A DNA stretch of 64,000 nt from assembly GCA_963791945.1 (NCBI GenBank), contig CAWBUD010000002.1, positions 1,550,001-1,614,000 of the forward strand, read 5' to 3'. The position numbers were made by a program, and so were the translations under genes. Each line of letters starts with the position of its first letter. Position 1 is the stretch's first letter. This document shows positions 11,526 to 19,775 of this stretch, one piece after another. The DNA comes from PALSA-1003 sp963791945. GTDB lineage: Bacteria > Pseudomonadota > Gammaproteobacteria > Burkholderiales > Casimicrobiaceae. The notes below the pieces were generated by a model. It was not told the DNA's origin. It worked only from the letters and a program-made list of their open reading frames with translations, and searched no databases.

Positions 11526-12176
11526 CTAGGTGCCGGCGAGTCTCAGCGCGCGCCCGAAGTCGGCGAGGATCGTGCGCCGCAGGGCGCTCTTCTCTTCCTG
11601 CGCAGGCGCGCGCAGGAGCGCGAGGGGATGATAAGTCGCGATTACGGGTATGCCCTCGGGCGCGGCGAGCGACCGCTCCCGCGCAGCGACAATCGCGATT
11701 CGCTCGCCGAGGATCGCCTTGAGCGCAGTGGTCCCCAGCGTGACGATCACCCGCGGGCCGATCTCTTCGAGCTCGCGTCGCAGCCAGAGGTTGCAGGCCT
11801 GGAGCTCGCGCTGTCCGGGCGTCCTTTGCTTCCGGCGCCGACCGCGTAGCTGATAACCGAAATGCTTGACCGCGTTGGTCATGAAGACCGTCGCCGGATC
11901 GACGCCCGCTTCGCGCAGCAATTCGCGCAACAACACGCCTGCGGGCCCGACGAAGGGTTGCCCGGCACGATCCTCCTCATTGCCGGGTGCCTCGCCGATC
12001 AACATCAGCCGCGCGCCACGCGGTCCTTCGCCGACGACGGCCTGGCTCGCCTCCCGCCACAGGATGCAGCGCCGGCATGTGGCAGGACTGCCTTCATCGC
12101 GAGCGAACTCCGACGCGGTGCGCAGGATGTGAAGCTGCATGGATACTTCGCGTTCGTCCGGAGCGAAGCGATGCAA
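11526..12176 (-). CDS. UdgX-like uracil-DNA glycosylase with substituted R-loop histidine
   Basis: This 216-residue Fe-S uracil-DNA glycosylase would remove uracil from DNA. The uracil-binding motif is GEAPGNEEDRAGQPFVGPAG and the distal motif is ATYHPLALLRA. The R-loop insertion RGRRRKQRTP (residues 111-120) aligns with the UdgX KRRIH loop. The position of the covalent-bond-forming histidine is Gln117. Only three cysteines (34, 37, 128) are visible where four ligate the cluster in relatives. A shorter start at residue 13 (coordinate 12140) is equally possible, since neither has a strong ribosome-binding site. No neighbour is functionally linked. Confidence 0.85.
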   Translation of the reverse strand: MHRFAPDEREVSMQLHILRTASEFARDEGSPATCRRCILWREASQAVVGEGPRGARLMLIGEAPGNEEDRAGQPFVGPAGVLLRELLREAGVDPATVFMTNAVKHFGYQLRGRRRKQRTPGQRELQACNLWLRRELEEIGPRVIVTLGTTALKAILGERIAIVAARERSLAAPEGIPVIATYHPLALLRAPAQEEKSALRRTILADFGRALRLAGT

Positions 12177-12359
12177 ACCGTATGCCCGCGCGCGCTCGGG
12201 GAGGATCCACGCGCGGACCCGTCAAACCGTCGGTGCTCGGCGCCATCGCGCGGACGTCGAAGCGTTCGCGCTGACGCCATTTTTTCAACGGGAGTTGTAA
12301 ATAAGCGCAGGCCGACGACGTCGAGGCGCGAGCCCCCGTCTCGTCGCACGTGATCACCG

Positions 12360-12962
12360 CTAGCGGCGCCAGCGAGCTGGAGCGCTGCGGCTGAAGCGCA
12401 GCATGAGGTAGCCGCCGACCAGCCCGCCGAGGTGCGCGAAATGGGCAACGCCCTCCTGAGTTCCGGTCACCCCCAGGAGCAGTTCGAGCCCGGCGTACAC
12501 GACGACGAATACGCGAGCCGGCATCGGAATCGGCGGGAAGATCAGCATGATGCGGTTGTGCGGGAAATAGATCGCGTAGGCGAGCAGCAAGCCGAACACG
12601 CCGCCGGATGCGCCGACCGTGGGATAGAGCGCTCCGCTCAGTGCGGACGTGATGAGCTGCGCGATTGCGGCCGAAAGCACGCAGACGAAGTAATAGGTCA
12701 GATACCGCCGCGCTCCGAATACGCGCTCCATCGGCGCCCCGAACATGTAAAGCGCGAACATGTTGAAACCGATATGCAGCAGGCTGCCGTGCAGGAACGC
12801 GTACGTCACGAGCTGCCAGACCTGGAAGCTCACGTGCCCGCCGCTCGCGCGCGCGGCGGCGAGCGGCCACAGCGCGAACGGCGCCTCGATTCCGGGAACG
12901 GACATTTGCAGCAGGAAGACCAGCGCATTGGCGCCGATCAGAAACAGGGTTACCGGTGGCAT
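12360..12962 (-). CDS. Rhomboid family intramembrane serine protease
   Basis: This 200-residue polytopic membrane protein has about six helices. It carries the rhomboid motifs HGSLLHIGFNMFALYMFG, the catalytic Ser in GASGGVFGLLLAYA, and the catalytic His in VAHFAHLGGLVGG. Rhomboids cleave transmembrane helices of other membrane proteins; the substrate here is unknown. The start at 12962 directly precedes the first helix (VTLFLIGANALVFLLQ). A gap of 183 bases with no recognisable feature separates it from the glycosylase gene downstream on the same strand. Confidence 0.93.
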   Translation of the reverse strand: MPPVTLFLIGANALVFLLQMSVPGIEAPFALWPLAAARASGGHVSFQVWQLVTYAFLHGSLLHIGFNMFALYMFGAPMERVFGARRYLTYYFVCVLSAAIAQLITSALSGALYPTVGASGGVFGLLLAYAIYFPHNRIMLIFPPIPMPARVFVVVYAGLELLLGVTGTQEGVAHFAHLGGLVGGYLMLRFSRSAPARWRR

Positions 12963-13010
12963 GGATTGAATGTGGGGGCGTGCGCCCGGACCTCCAAGGT
13001 CAGGCGTCGA

Positions 13011-13547
13011 TCACGGCGCGCGCAGATAATCTACCAGAGCCGCGATGTGCTTGTCGGTCAAGTGGGAGGCGAAACCGGCGATCGGCGCCCGACGGTGAGC
13101 CCGAAGCTGGGACCGGTGTGGACGTGCGGCGTTCCCTTTCGTCGCTCCGCTCGCGCGATCCCCCCCGCCCTCGTCCTTCAGGACCCGCTTGATCCGGCGC
13201 GCGGCGGCAAGCGTTTCGGCTGACACGCACTCGTGCCACCAGAGATGCTCGGCGGGGTAGCAGCGGGCGTAAAACGCATCATCCGACAGCAGATTGATGA
13301 CGCAAAGCGCATCGAACTTCTCCGATGCTTCCACCCGGTACGACGTTTCCGGAAGCTCCGAGGCACCCGGCTTGGCCCCCGCAGCCGGCTTGCCGGCGCA
13401 GGCGTCGGCCCCGGCGACGGCATGCGGGACGGCGATCGCACGCCGAGTGCGCGCCACGAGGCGAATCGTCCAACCATGACCGGCGTACCATACGAAAAAG
13501 GGCAATCGCGATTGCCGTACAGTAGCCCGCTGCGCGCCTTTTTTCAT
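13011..13547 (-). pseudogene. Probable decayed gene, chimera of two remnants
   Basis: An open frame of 178 codons contains two stretches that look like real protein joined by arginine-rich filler. The first (about residues 68-125) includes SEKFDALCVINLLSDDAFYA, then RCYPAEHLWWHECVSAETLA and RRIKRVLKDEG. The second is the last about 18 residues, SHLTDKHIAALVDYLRAP, which resembles the C-terminal helix of a class I cytochrome c. No haem motif CXXCH is present and no credible N-terminus is seen. The simplest reading is deletion fusion of two genes. It could alternatively be a real unknown protein. Confidence 0.35.
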
Positions 13548-13657
13548 AGGACGATCGAATCATGCATGGGACCCGCGAAACATCGAGCCGCACTTCAAGC
13601 AGTTCCTCCGGGCGGAGCGCCTGAGGTGGGCGCGCGCAGGATCGAGGCGCCTCGGGC

Positions 13658-14398
13658 GTGAGCCTGCGTCATGCCGCCGTCTTCGCGCTGTCCGCGCTCG
13701 CGGCGGCCTGCGGTCGCGTGGACAACCCTTTCGCGTCGTTCGAGACGCACTGCGCCAGCCTGCCGTCGTCCGAATTCCAGGTCGTCACGAAGCCGCTCAC
13801 CTTCGAGCGCGACGACACGCGGCCGATCGCCGAGCTCACCGTCATGAGCGGCAGCGCGCTCGCGGCGCATCAGACGATGGGCCTCACGACGGCCGTCTTC
13901 GGCCAGAGCGCCGACATCGACCTCCACGTGATCGACGACCACCGGGGCTCGCGCGCCTGCGGCACGCCTCGAATTCGCGTCGAGCTGTCGATGCAGCCGG
14001 TGACCGTTTTCATCGCCCGCGAGCTCGCGCAGGCGCCGTGTCAGCACGACGTGACCCTTTCGCACGAAATGAAGCACGTCGCCGTCTTCCGCGAAGTGCT
14101 CGACGAAGCCGCACGAGCGCTCGAGCACGACTTTCCGGAGGCCATCGGCGCCGAGCTCCGCCGCGCGGCGAGCCCCGACGAATTGCAGCGGCGGCTCATC
14201 GTCGGGCTTCGCGATTATCTCGCGCGGTTCATGAGCGACTGGCAACGCGAGCTCGACGCGCGGCAGGCCGAAGTCCACTCACCCGAGGAGTACGCACGCG
14301 TCTCAACGACGTGCGCGCATCAGCAGGATTCCCTGCTTCAGCCCGGCCCTCGAGACGGCCGGAAGGCATTGGCGCACGAGAGTGTCTCGCGCCAGTAG
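13658..14398 (+). CDS. Putative lipoprotein with HExxH metalloprotease-like motif
   Basis: The 246-residue product starts at a GTG and has a lipoprotein signal (VFALSALAAAC, lipobox LAAAC with Cys18). The mature domain contains SHEMKHVAVFREVLDEA, a zincin-type HExxH motif followed by a helical region. No complete third ligand motif is obvious. It resembles exported putative Zn peptidases of unknown substrate. The last 61 bases overlap the convergent gene ending at 14338, which also encodes an exported HExxH protein. The GTG is preferred because an ATG at 13671 is out of frame. Confidence 0.65.
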   Translation: MSLRHAAVFALSALAAACGRVDNPFASFETHCASLPSSEFQVVTKPLTFERDDTRPIAELTVMSGSALAAHQTMGLTTAVFGQSADIDLHVIDDHRGSRACGTPRIRVELSMQPVTVFIARELAQAPCQHDVTLSHEMKHVAVFREVLDEAARALEHDFPEAIGAELRRAASPDELQRRLIVGLRDYLARFMSDWQRELDARQAEVHSPEEYARVSTTCAHQQDSLLQPGPRDGRKALAHESVSRQ

Positions 14399-14856
14399 GC
14401 GCTCTCCGGTCCATAGAAGGCGGCGAGCCTGGATTCGACCGCGAACCCCGCGCGCCCCGCCGCGCGCATCGCCTCGAGCCCTACGCAGTTGGCAGTGACT
14501 TCGCTCTGCGTGGGCACGCTGGCATGCGCGCATTCGTGGAAGAAGATGAAGTCGTGCATCTCGCGCGGCAGCGCCTTCAATTGCGCTTCGTTCCAGACGA
14601 TGCGGTAGCTCGACCCGGCGCGCTCCGTGATGGCGATGCGACCGCGGACGACGATGGGATGCGATGCGGGCGCGATCTCTTCTTCGATCGGGGCTCCGGC
14701 GACGATGCAGCGCATCGTGCTGCCGTCGCTGAACGTGAACGCAGCCGCCTGCGCTGCGATCAACAGCAGAGCCCAGGGCGAGAGACGGCGCAGGCGGCCC
14801 GCGCGACATCCCGCTGGAGGACAGCCACGAATCCGTTGAGGCGAACGGGAATGCAT
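14338..14856 (-). CDS. Exported HExxH protein
   Basis: This 172-residue protein has a signal peptide (SPWALLLIAAQAAA, residues about 26-39). The mature part includes FTFSDGSTMRC and the motif FIFFHECAHA, a zinc-type HExxH. Four or more cysteines suggest an oxidised periplasmic fold. It is encoded directly after the gene ending at 14856: its ATG and the upstream TGA overlap (ATGA), so translation is coupled. A longer frame through 15639 is arginine-rich shadow. The function is unknown; a metal-dependent peptidase or metal-binding role is inferred only from the motif. Confidence 0.65.
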   Translation of the reverse strand: MHSRSPQRIRGCPPAGCRAGRLRRLSPWALLLIAAQAAAFTFSDGSTMRCIVAGAPIEEEIAPASHPIVVRGRIAITERAGSSYRIVWNEAQLKALPREMHDFIFFHECAHASVPTQSEVTANCVGLEAMRAAGRAGFAVESRLAAFYGPESAYWRETLSCANAFRPSRGPG

Positions 14857-15683
14857 CAGCGCACGACGAGATCCAGCAGCTCGTCGTCGACGTGCCAGAT
14901 GTCGCTCTCTTTCATCAGAAGGACCTCGCCGTCGAGCGCGCCCACGGTCGAATCGCCGGTCACCAGAAGCACCGCGGTATTGCCCTTCACGAAGCCGCGC
15001 ACGATGCGGACCGACTTCTCGGGGTGCTCTCCGGCAAGATAATCGAGGAACCCGTCGAGATTGCCCTTGTTCTCGGCGTCCGTCCAAGTCCGCTGCCGAT
15101 CGAGCGACAGCAGGGATTTGAGCTTCGCGCGGTCGCGCTTGACGAGCGCCGCGTGGTAGGCGAGATACGCCGCGCCCGGCGAGCCTCCGCCGGCGGCGAG
15201 CGCGGTGCCGTGGTCGTCTGACATGAGCGGCACGTCGACGGCGACTTCGAACGGACGATCCTTCTCGCTGCCTTTGAGATTGCCGGACAGTCTCCCGCCG
15301 CTCAGGCGTACGCTCGATGCGACCTCGCTCGTGCAGAACCCGCACCCATTGCCCAGAGCGAAGTAATAGCTCAATCCGCGATAGCTCCCGTCCGGCCGGA
15401 ACTCGAAATACACCACGCCTGTTTCGTCGTCCCGGATGCGCTTCTCGACCGCGCGCCGGCGATCGTAATAGTCGGCGAGCGCGTCCGCGTGCACGCGCGC
15501 ATTCGTGACAGCGACGATGAGCGCGGCGTCGGGTCCCAGGAACGAGTGCCCGTGGAACGCGATCGCGCTTCTCACGTCCAGTTTTATCGCCTGGCTCGCG
15601 AACGTTCCTCGAGCGGTCTCTTCGGCCGACACGGCGCATGATCCGACCACCGCTGCACTCACGAACGTGTACACGACAAACAT
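14856..15683 (-). CDS. Exported hypothetical protein
   Basis: The 275-residue product begins with a signal peptide (MFVVYTFVSAAVVGSCAVSA). The mature part has FHGHSFLGPDAALIVAVTNA and YYFALGNGCGFCTSEVA (a CGFC pair). The C-terminal portion (DDHGTALAAGGGSPGAAYL to the end) has a beta-rich pattern, ending IWHVDDELLDLVVR. The ATG at 15683 was chosen because a perfect -10 box lies at 15736-15741, only seven bases before the longer start at 15728. The gene overlaps the next one by ATGA. I do not recognise the family. Confidence 0.6.
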   Translation of the reverse strand: MFVVYTFVSAAVVGSCAVSAEETARGTFASQAIKLDVRSAIAFHGHSFLGPDAALIVAVTNARVHADALADYYDRRRAVEKRIRDDETGVVYFEFRPDGSYRGLSYYFALGNGCGFCTSEVASSVRLSGGRLSGNLKGSEKDRPFEVAVDVPLMSDDHGTALAAGGGSPGAAYLAYHAALVKRDRAKLKSLLSLDRQRTWTDAENKGNLDGFLDYLAGEHPEKSVRIVRGFVKGNTAVLLVTGDSTVGALDGEVLLMKESDIWHVDDELLDLVVR

Positions 15684-15735
15684 CCGGGTCGTTCGCCTGC
15701 AGTCAACATCGGGACGGGGCCGGGTCATGGTGACG

Positions 15736-15741
15736 ATTATA
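15736..15741 (-). promoter_or_regulatory. Perfect -10 box (TATAAT, minus strand) for the 14338-15683 pair
   Basis: The plus strand reads ATTATA, giving TATAAT on the minus strand about 53 bases upstream of the chosen start. No consensus -35 is clear. It lies in the divergent gap with the gene at 15870. Confidence 0.4.
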
Positions 15742-15829
15742 GCGGTCTCGCTATTCCCCTCGCCCGACCGGCGCGTGACTACGCCCGACGATTCGTCGGA
15801 AAAACGTGCCGGACTGCGGCCACCTACGG

Positions 15830-15835
15830 TATGAT
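15830..15835 (+). promoter_or_regulatory. Putative -10 box (TATGAT) for the PhnD-like gene
   Basis: TATGAT sits 35 bases before the chosen ATG at 15870, a spacing consistent with a short leader. No strong -35 hexamer is visible. It is divergent from the -10 box at 15736-15741. Confidence 0.35.
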
Positions 15836-15869
15836 TTCCCGCGAACGATCGATCGGGGGCGATCTAAGA

Positions 15870-16709
15870 ATGCGAACGCTGTGTTCACTACTGCTTGCGA
15901 TCCTGCCGGCTCTCAGCCTGGCGCAAGGCGCGTCCCAACCCCTGATATTCGGCATCAACGAGGGCGTGACGTACCGTATTTCGGCGTCCGAAGTTCGCGA
16001 GCGCTTCCGCGAAGTCGCCGACGATCTCGCGAAGCTCCTCAAGCGTCCTGTGCACATCGAATACATGGACGAGTACGTGCAGATGGGCAAGGATCTCGAG
16101 GCGGCCCGCTACGACCTCGCCTATGTGCATCCGGCGCACTACGCCGCCCGGGCGATCGACAAGGCCCATTACCGCCTGGTCGCCGTGACCAAGGGTTACA
16201 TCGACTACCGGGCGAGCTTCCTGGTGCGCGGCGACTCGAACTACGGGTCGCTCGCGGATCCACGAATCCACCAGATCGGCATGCCCGACGCCGATTCGAT
16301 CACGGCGTGGATCGTGCGCGCGACGCTGCGCGATGCGCTGGGGCCGAAGGCCAAAGCTTTGCGGCTGCGCTATACGCGCTATCAGGATGCCGTGCCATTC
16401 ATGGTCGATTACGGCTTTGCGGAAGTCGGCGCCACCGCGGCGTCGAAGGTGATCAAGGAATATACCGACAAGGGCGGCAAGGTGCTCCTCCAGAGCAAGC
16501 CGGTGCCGATCAAGGAACTCATCGCGAGTCCGAATCTGCCGGCGCAGGATCTCGCGCACATCCAGCAATATTTCCTGAACCTCGAATTCACCGAGGAAGG
16601 CCAACGCCGGCTCGCCAAGCTCGGCTACAAGGGTTTTTCGACCTTCGATGAGCGTCAGCTCGTCGAGCTCGGCCACTGGCTGGAAGCAGCGCCTCCGGAT
16701 CTGCGCTGA
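15870..16709 (+). CDS. PhnD-like substrate-binding protein
   Basis: This 279-residue periplasmic protein has a signal peptide (RTLCSLLLAILPALSLAQG). The mature protein shows the phosphate/phosphonate-binding (PhnD/SsuA/TauA-type) pattern: FGINEGVTYRISASEV, then a YDLAYVHPAHYAARAID segment where PhnD homologues line the ligand pocket, and GMPDADSITAWIVRATL. No ABC permease or ATPase gene is next to it, so it is an orphan binding protein. Such orphans often serve as sensory or redox-system partners. The ATG at 15870 places the signal peptide at the N-terminus. Confidence 0.85.
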   Translation: MRTLCSLLLAILPALSLAQGASQPLIFGINEGVTYRISASEVRERFREVADDLAKLLKRPVHIEYMDEYVQMGKDLEAARYDLAYVHPAHYAARAIDKAHYRLVAVTKGYIDYRASFLVRGDSNYGSLADPRIHQIGMPDADSITAWIVRATLRDALGPKAKALRLRYTRYQDAVPFMVDYGFAEVGATAASKVIKEYTDKGGKVLLQSKPVPIKELIASPNLPAQDLAHIQQYFLNLEFTEEGQRRLAKLGYKGFSTFDERQLVELGHWLEAAPPDLR

Positions 16710-16942
16710 GCGGCCGCGAACGGTGCGCGAGGCCGGCCGTCGGCGTTCGTCCTACCTTTTTGGCCTGGCTTCTTACAGCAGAATCGGAGGTCCGCCGATT
16801 TTGCGCTCTCCGCGATGCTCCCAGAATGGGTGCCATGCGAGGATCCTTGGGTGGGCTTCCGCGCTGGCCGACTCCCAGGCATGTCCACCGATCAAGACCG
16901 TTCTCGCACGTCGCGGCCCAAGGCTCGCGGCAGAGGACGGGC

Positions 16943-16958
16943 CGAGCCGATCGGCTCG
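16943..16958. repeat. 16-bp perfect palindrome followed by a T-rich run
   Basis: CGAGCCGATCGGCTCG is self-complementary and is followed on the plus strand by TTCTCTTTTCTT. It lies between the genes ending at 16709 and starting at 17002. It could be a terminator for the PhnD-like gene or an operator for the next gene. A weaker inverted repeat (AATCGG/CCGATT, 16782-16800) lies upstream in the same gap. Nothing else is seen in the gap. Confidence 0.4.
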
Positions 16959-17001
16959 TTCTCTTTTCTTGCCTGCAGTTGATTGATTTGAAAGCCAGCG
17001 A

Positions 17002-17433
17002 ATGAACACCAACCGATTCCTGATTGGCATCGCAACGGCCCTGGTGGCCGCCGGCGCGCTCGCCCAGAGCCTCGCTCCGCGCGAGCACACACGAGGCGCC
17101 GTCAGTTACCTCTCGGGCGGCATCGGCAGCGACGAAGCACAAGCAATGCGCGATGCCGCGGCCGATTACCCGCTGACGCTCGAGCTCGCCGCGGCCGGAG
17201 GCGGACCGCGCGACGAATACATCTCGGACGCGCGCGTACGCATCCGCGACAGCCAGGGGTCCGAGGTGCTCGAGACGCGGACGGATGGGCCGTTTCTGCT
17301 GGTGCGGCTGCCCGCCGGGACCTACGACGTCGATGTCGAGTGGAGCGGCGCCCGCAAGCACAAGACCGTCGATGTCGGCGAGCGGCGCCAGTACGTGATG
17401 CTGGAATTCCCCGGATCGCTCGACCGCCGCTAG
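17002..17433 (+). CDS. Exported protein with carboxypeptidase-regulatory-like domain
   Basis: The 143-residue product has a signal peptide (FLIGIATALVAAGALAQ) and one small beta-sandwich domain. The segment ISDARVRIRDSQGSEVLETR, then TDGPFLLVRLPAGTYDVDVE, matches the transthyretin-like or carboxypeptidase-regulatory pattern. Such domains are usually structural or adhesive. It is convergent with the dehydrogenase gene ending at 17463 and looks monocistronic. The specific role is unknown. Confidence 0.7.
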   Translation: MNTNRFLIGIATALVAAGALAQSLAPREHTRGAVSYLSGGIGSDEAQAMRDAAADYPLTLELAAAGGGPRDEYISDARVRIRDSQGSEVLETRTDGPFLLVRLPAGTYDVDVEWSGARKHKTVDVGERRQYVMLEFPGSLDRR

Positions 17434-17462
17434 ATCTCGCCGCCCGAGGCTCCTGGCCAAGC

Positions 17463-18845
17463 TCAGTTGGCCGCGACGAACGCTCGGGTCTTGCGGGCGT
17501 CCATAGCCGGCGCGAACATCGCCTCCATTTCGCGTCTCAGCTTGAGCGCCGGCAACGTTTCGTCGAGCGTCACGTCGCGCCAGGTGAGTGTCTGTCCGCT
17601 TTTCACCGGCGTCGTGAGCTTCGCGCCATGCGCGAGTCCGAGCGGCAGCCCGCCGAGGTCGAGCGATTTCCGCGCCGGCAGGAGCTTGCCCCAAACGGTG
17701 TAGCCGCCTTCGCCATCGAGCGTCTCTCCCGCTTCGAGGTTGCGCTTGGCGGTTGCCACGACGTCCGCGTTGAAGCAGACGGCCGCACCGGTGGCTTCCC
17801 GGCGCAGCCCCACCGAGGCGACCGAGATCCCGACTTCGAGGCCGATCAGGTGCCAGCGCTTGTACAGGCAAGCGTAACGGCCGGTCGGATCGGTGCGCAC
17901 CATGTACTCGCGGAAGCAATTGCGGATGTATTCGGTGTCGCCCTCGAACACGACGAATACGCCGAAGCGGATGTCGTAGGGAATCACGCGTCCGTCGCGC
18001 TCCAGCGACGAGATGACTTCGACCTGGCCTTTGGCATCCAGGACGCCGCCCTCGGCGATGGGCCGGCACACGAAGGGAATGTCGTCGATCGACGCCGGCG
18101 GATAGGTGAGCCCGTCCGGAGGCGCGACCAGCCCCGTCGCGTTGCATACCGCCGTGCATTCGATCGCCGGCTTCGAGCCGTCGAGGAATGAGTTGAACAT
18201 CTTCGGATTCAGCCCGCCGATCTTCGCCTGCTCGGCCGTGAGCCCGTAGTGGCCCCACACCGTGTCCGGCGTGGACTGGGCGAAGTGCGGCAGCCATTTG
18301 TGGCCGCGCCCCGCGGCGACTACGCCGAACCCCGCGGCGCGCGCCCAGTCCACGAGATCGCAGATGAGCGCCGGCTGATCGCCGTAGGCCAGGCTGTAAA
18401 CGACGCCTGCCTCCGTCGCGCGACGCGCGAGCAGTGCTCCGCACAAGGCGTCGGCCTCCACCGTCACGTTGACGACGTGCTTGCCGTGACGGAAAGCGGC
18501 GAGGCAATGTTCGACCGCGGCCAGCGGATGTCCGGTGCACTCGACGACTACTTCGATCCGCGGATGCCGGACCAGCGCCTCCCAGTCGTCGGACACGTGC
18601 GTCGTGCCTGCCGCGAGCGCAGCGTCGATCGACCGCGCGCCATAGCGCTCGGCGGCCCAGCCGACGCGTTCCAGGTTGGCTGCTGCGTTCGCGGGTGCCA
18701 GATCGGCGATCGCCGCGAGATGCACTCCCTTCGTCTTCGGGACCTGCGCGAGATACATCGCGCCGAATTTGCCCGCGCCGATCAGGCCGACACCGAGCGG
18801 CTTGCCGCCGGCGACGCGTTCAGAGAGCTTTGCGTACAGGCTCAT
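17463..18845 (-). CDS. NAD(P)-dependent dehydrogenase with SAF domain (COG4091 type)
   Basis: This 460-residue protein is of the predicted homoserine-dehydrogenase group COG4091. The N-terminal Rossmann motif is GVGLIGAGKFGAMYL. A catalytic-domain stretch EVVVECTGHPLAAVEHCL follows. A C-terminal SAF-like domain appears in the LAHGAKLTTPVKSGQTLTW region. Members act on sugar-acid or branched-chain carbon substrates, but the actual reaction is not known from the sequence. The start at 18845 follows the family N-terminus; the upstream 26 codons are not conserved-looking. No linked catabolic genes are adjacent. Confidence 0.85.
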   Translation of the reverse strand: MSLYAKLSERVAGGKPLGVGLIGAGKFGAMYLAQVPKTKGVHLAAIADLAPANAAANLERVGWAAERYGARSIDAALAAGTTHVSDDWEALVRHPRIEVVVECTGHPLAAVEHCLAAFRHGKHVVNVTVEADALCGALLARRATEAGVVYSLAYGDQPALICDLVDWARAAGFGVVAAGRGHKWLPHFAQSTPDTVWGHYGLTAEQAKIGGLNPKMFNSFLDGSKPAIECTAVCNATGLVAPPDGLTYPPASIDDIPFVCRPIAEGGVLDAKGQVEVISSLERDGRVIPYDIRFGVFVVFEGDTEYIRNCFREYMVRTDPTGRYACLYKRWHLIGLEVGISVASVGLRREATGAAVCFNADVVATAKRNLEAGETLDGEGGYTVWGKLLPARKSLDLGGLPLGLAHGAKLTTPVKSGQTLTWRDVTLDETLPALKLRREMEAMFAPAMDARKTRAFVAAN

Positions 18846-18978
18846 CGCCGCAGGACGCCCGAATCGAATCGCATGACAGCCTCGCGCGAACGCGCTGGGC
18901 CGTACACGTCGTGCACGGCTCACCGCACGCTGACGAGTTTACTCCCGCGAAGCGCGTTCGCGGGAGGGCGCGGCCGAC

Positions 18979-19635
18979 CTAACGATAGTAATCGGGCAAT
19001 TGCGCCTTGAGCTGATAGAGCTTCGGCAGATCGTTCATCACGATGTAGGGTTGCGTGCGATGCAACGCCAGGTAGTTCTGATGGTAGGCCTCGGCGGGAT
19101 AGAAGGCGGGCAGCGGAACGATCTGCGTGACGATCGGATCGGAGAACGCCTTCGCCTGGCGCAGCTGCTCGACGTAAGCTTGCGCGACACGCTTCTGATC
19201 ATCGCTGGTGAAGAAGATCGCGGAGCGGTATTGCGTGCCGTAATCTGGTCCCTGGCGGTTGAGCTGCGTGGGGTCGTGGGCGACCGAGAAGAAGATGCGC
19301 AGCAGCTCGCCATACGAAACCTGTGCCGGGTCGTAGGTGACCTGGACGGACTCCGCATGACCGGTCCTTCCCGTGCTGACCGTTTCGTACTCCGCCGTCT
19401 TGGCATCGCCACCGGCGTAGCCGGACACCGCGCTCGTCACGCCCTTGGTATGCCGGAACACCGCCTCGACGCCCCAGAAGCATCCGCCGGCGAAAACCGC
19501 CGCCTGCGGTCCCTTGACCGACGCGGCGGGAATATCCTGCGCCGGCGCCGGAAGGGGCGAGCCTGCGCCGGCAAACGCGGGGAACGCTGAGGCGAGTGCG
19601 ACGGCAGCGAGGCGCTTAAGAGAAAAACGTGGCAT
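18979..19635 (-). CDS. msrA: Peptide-methionine (S)-S-oxide reductase, exported, single-cysteine type
   Basis: This 218-residue MsrA would reduce methionine-S-sulfoxide in proteins. The active-site motif is GGCFWGVEAVF (Cys about 52), followed by GVTSAVSGYAGG, TGHAESVQVTYDP, and the conserved QYRSAIFF and YHQNYL. A hydrophobic N-terminus (AAVALASAFPAFAGAG) indicates export to the periplasm. The catalytic cysteine is the only one in the protein, so there is no internal resolving cysteine and an external thiol reductant would be required. It is divergent from the NnrU gene across a 140-base gap. Confidence 0.93.
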   Translation of the reverse strand: MPRFSLKRLAAVALASAFPAFAGAGSPLPAPAQDIPAASVKGPQAAVFAGGCFWGVEAVFRHTKGVTSAVSGYAGGDAKTAEYETVSTGRTGHAESVQVTYDPAQVSYGELLRIFFSVAHDPTQLNRQGPDYGTQYRSAIFFTSDDQKRVAQAYVEQLRQAKAFSDPIVTQIVPLPAFYPAEAYHQNYLALHRTQPYIVMNDLPKLYQLKAQLPDYYR

Positions 19636-19775
19636 GGACGATCTCCTTTGACCAATCGAGGTTCGCTAGCCGGTTAGTCGGTCGCGCGCCGCGATCCTGA
19701 CGTCCGTCGCGGGCCGCTGGCGACATCGATTCCATAGAGTATATTCGTCCTGCTCGGTTCCCTGGCAGAGGCTGC

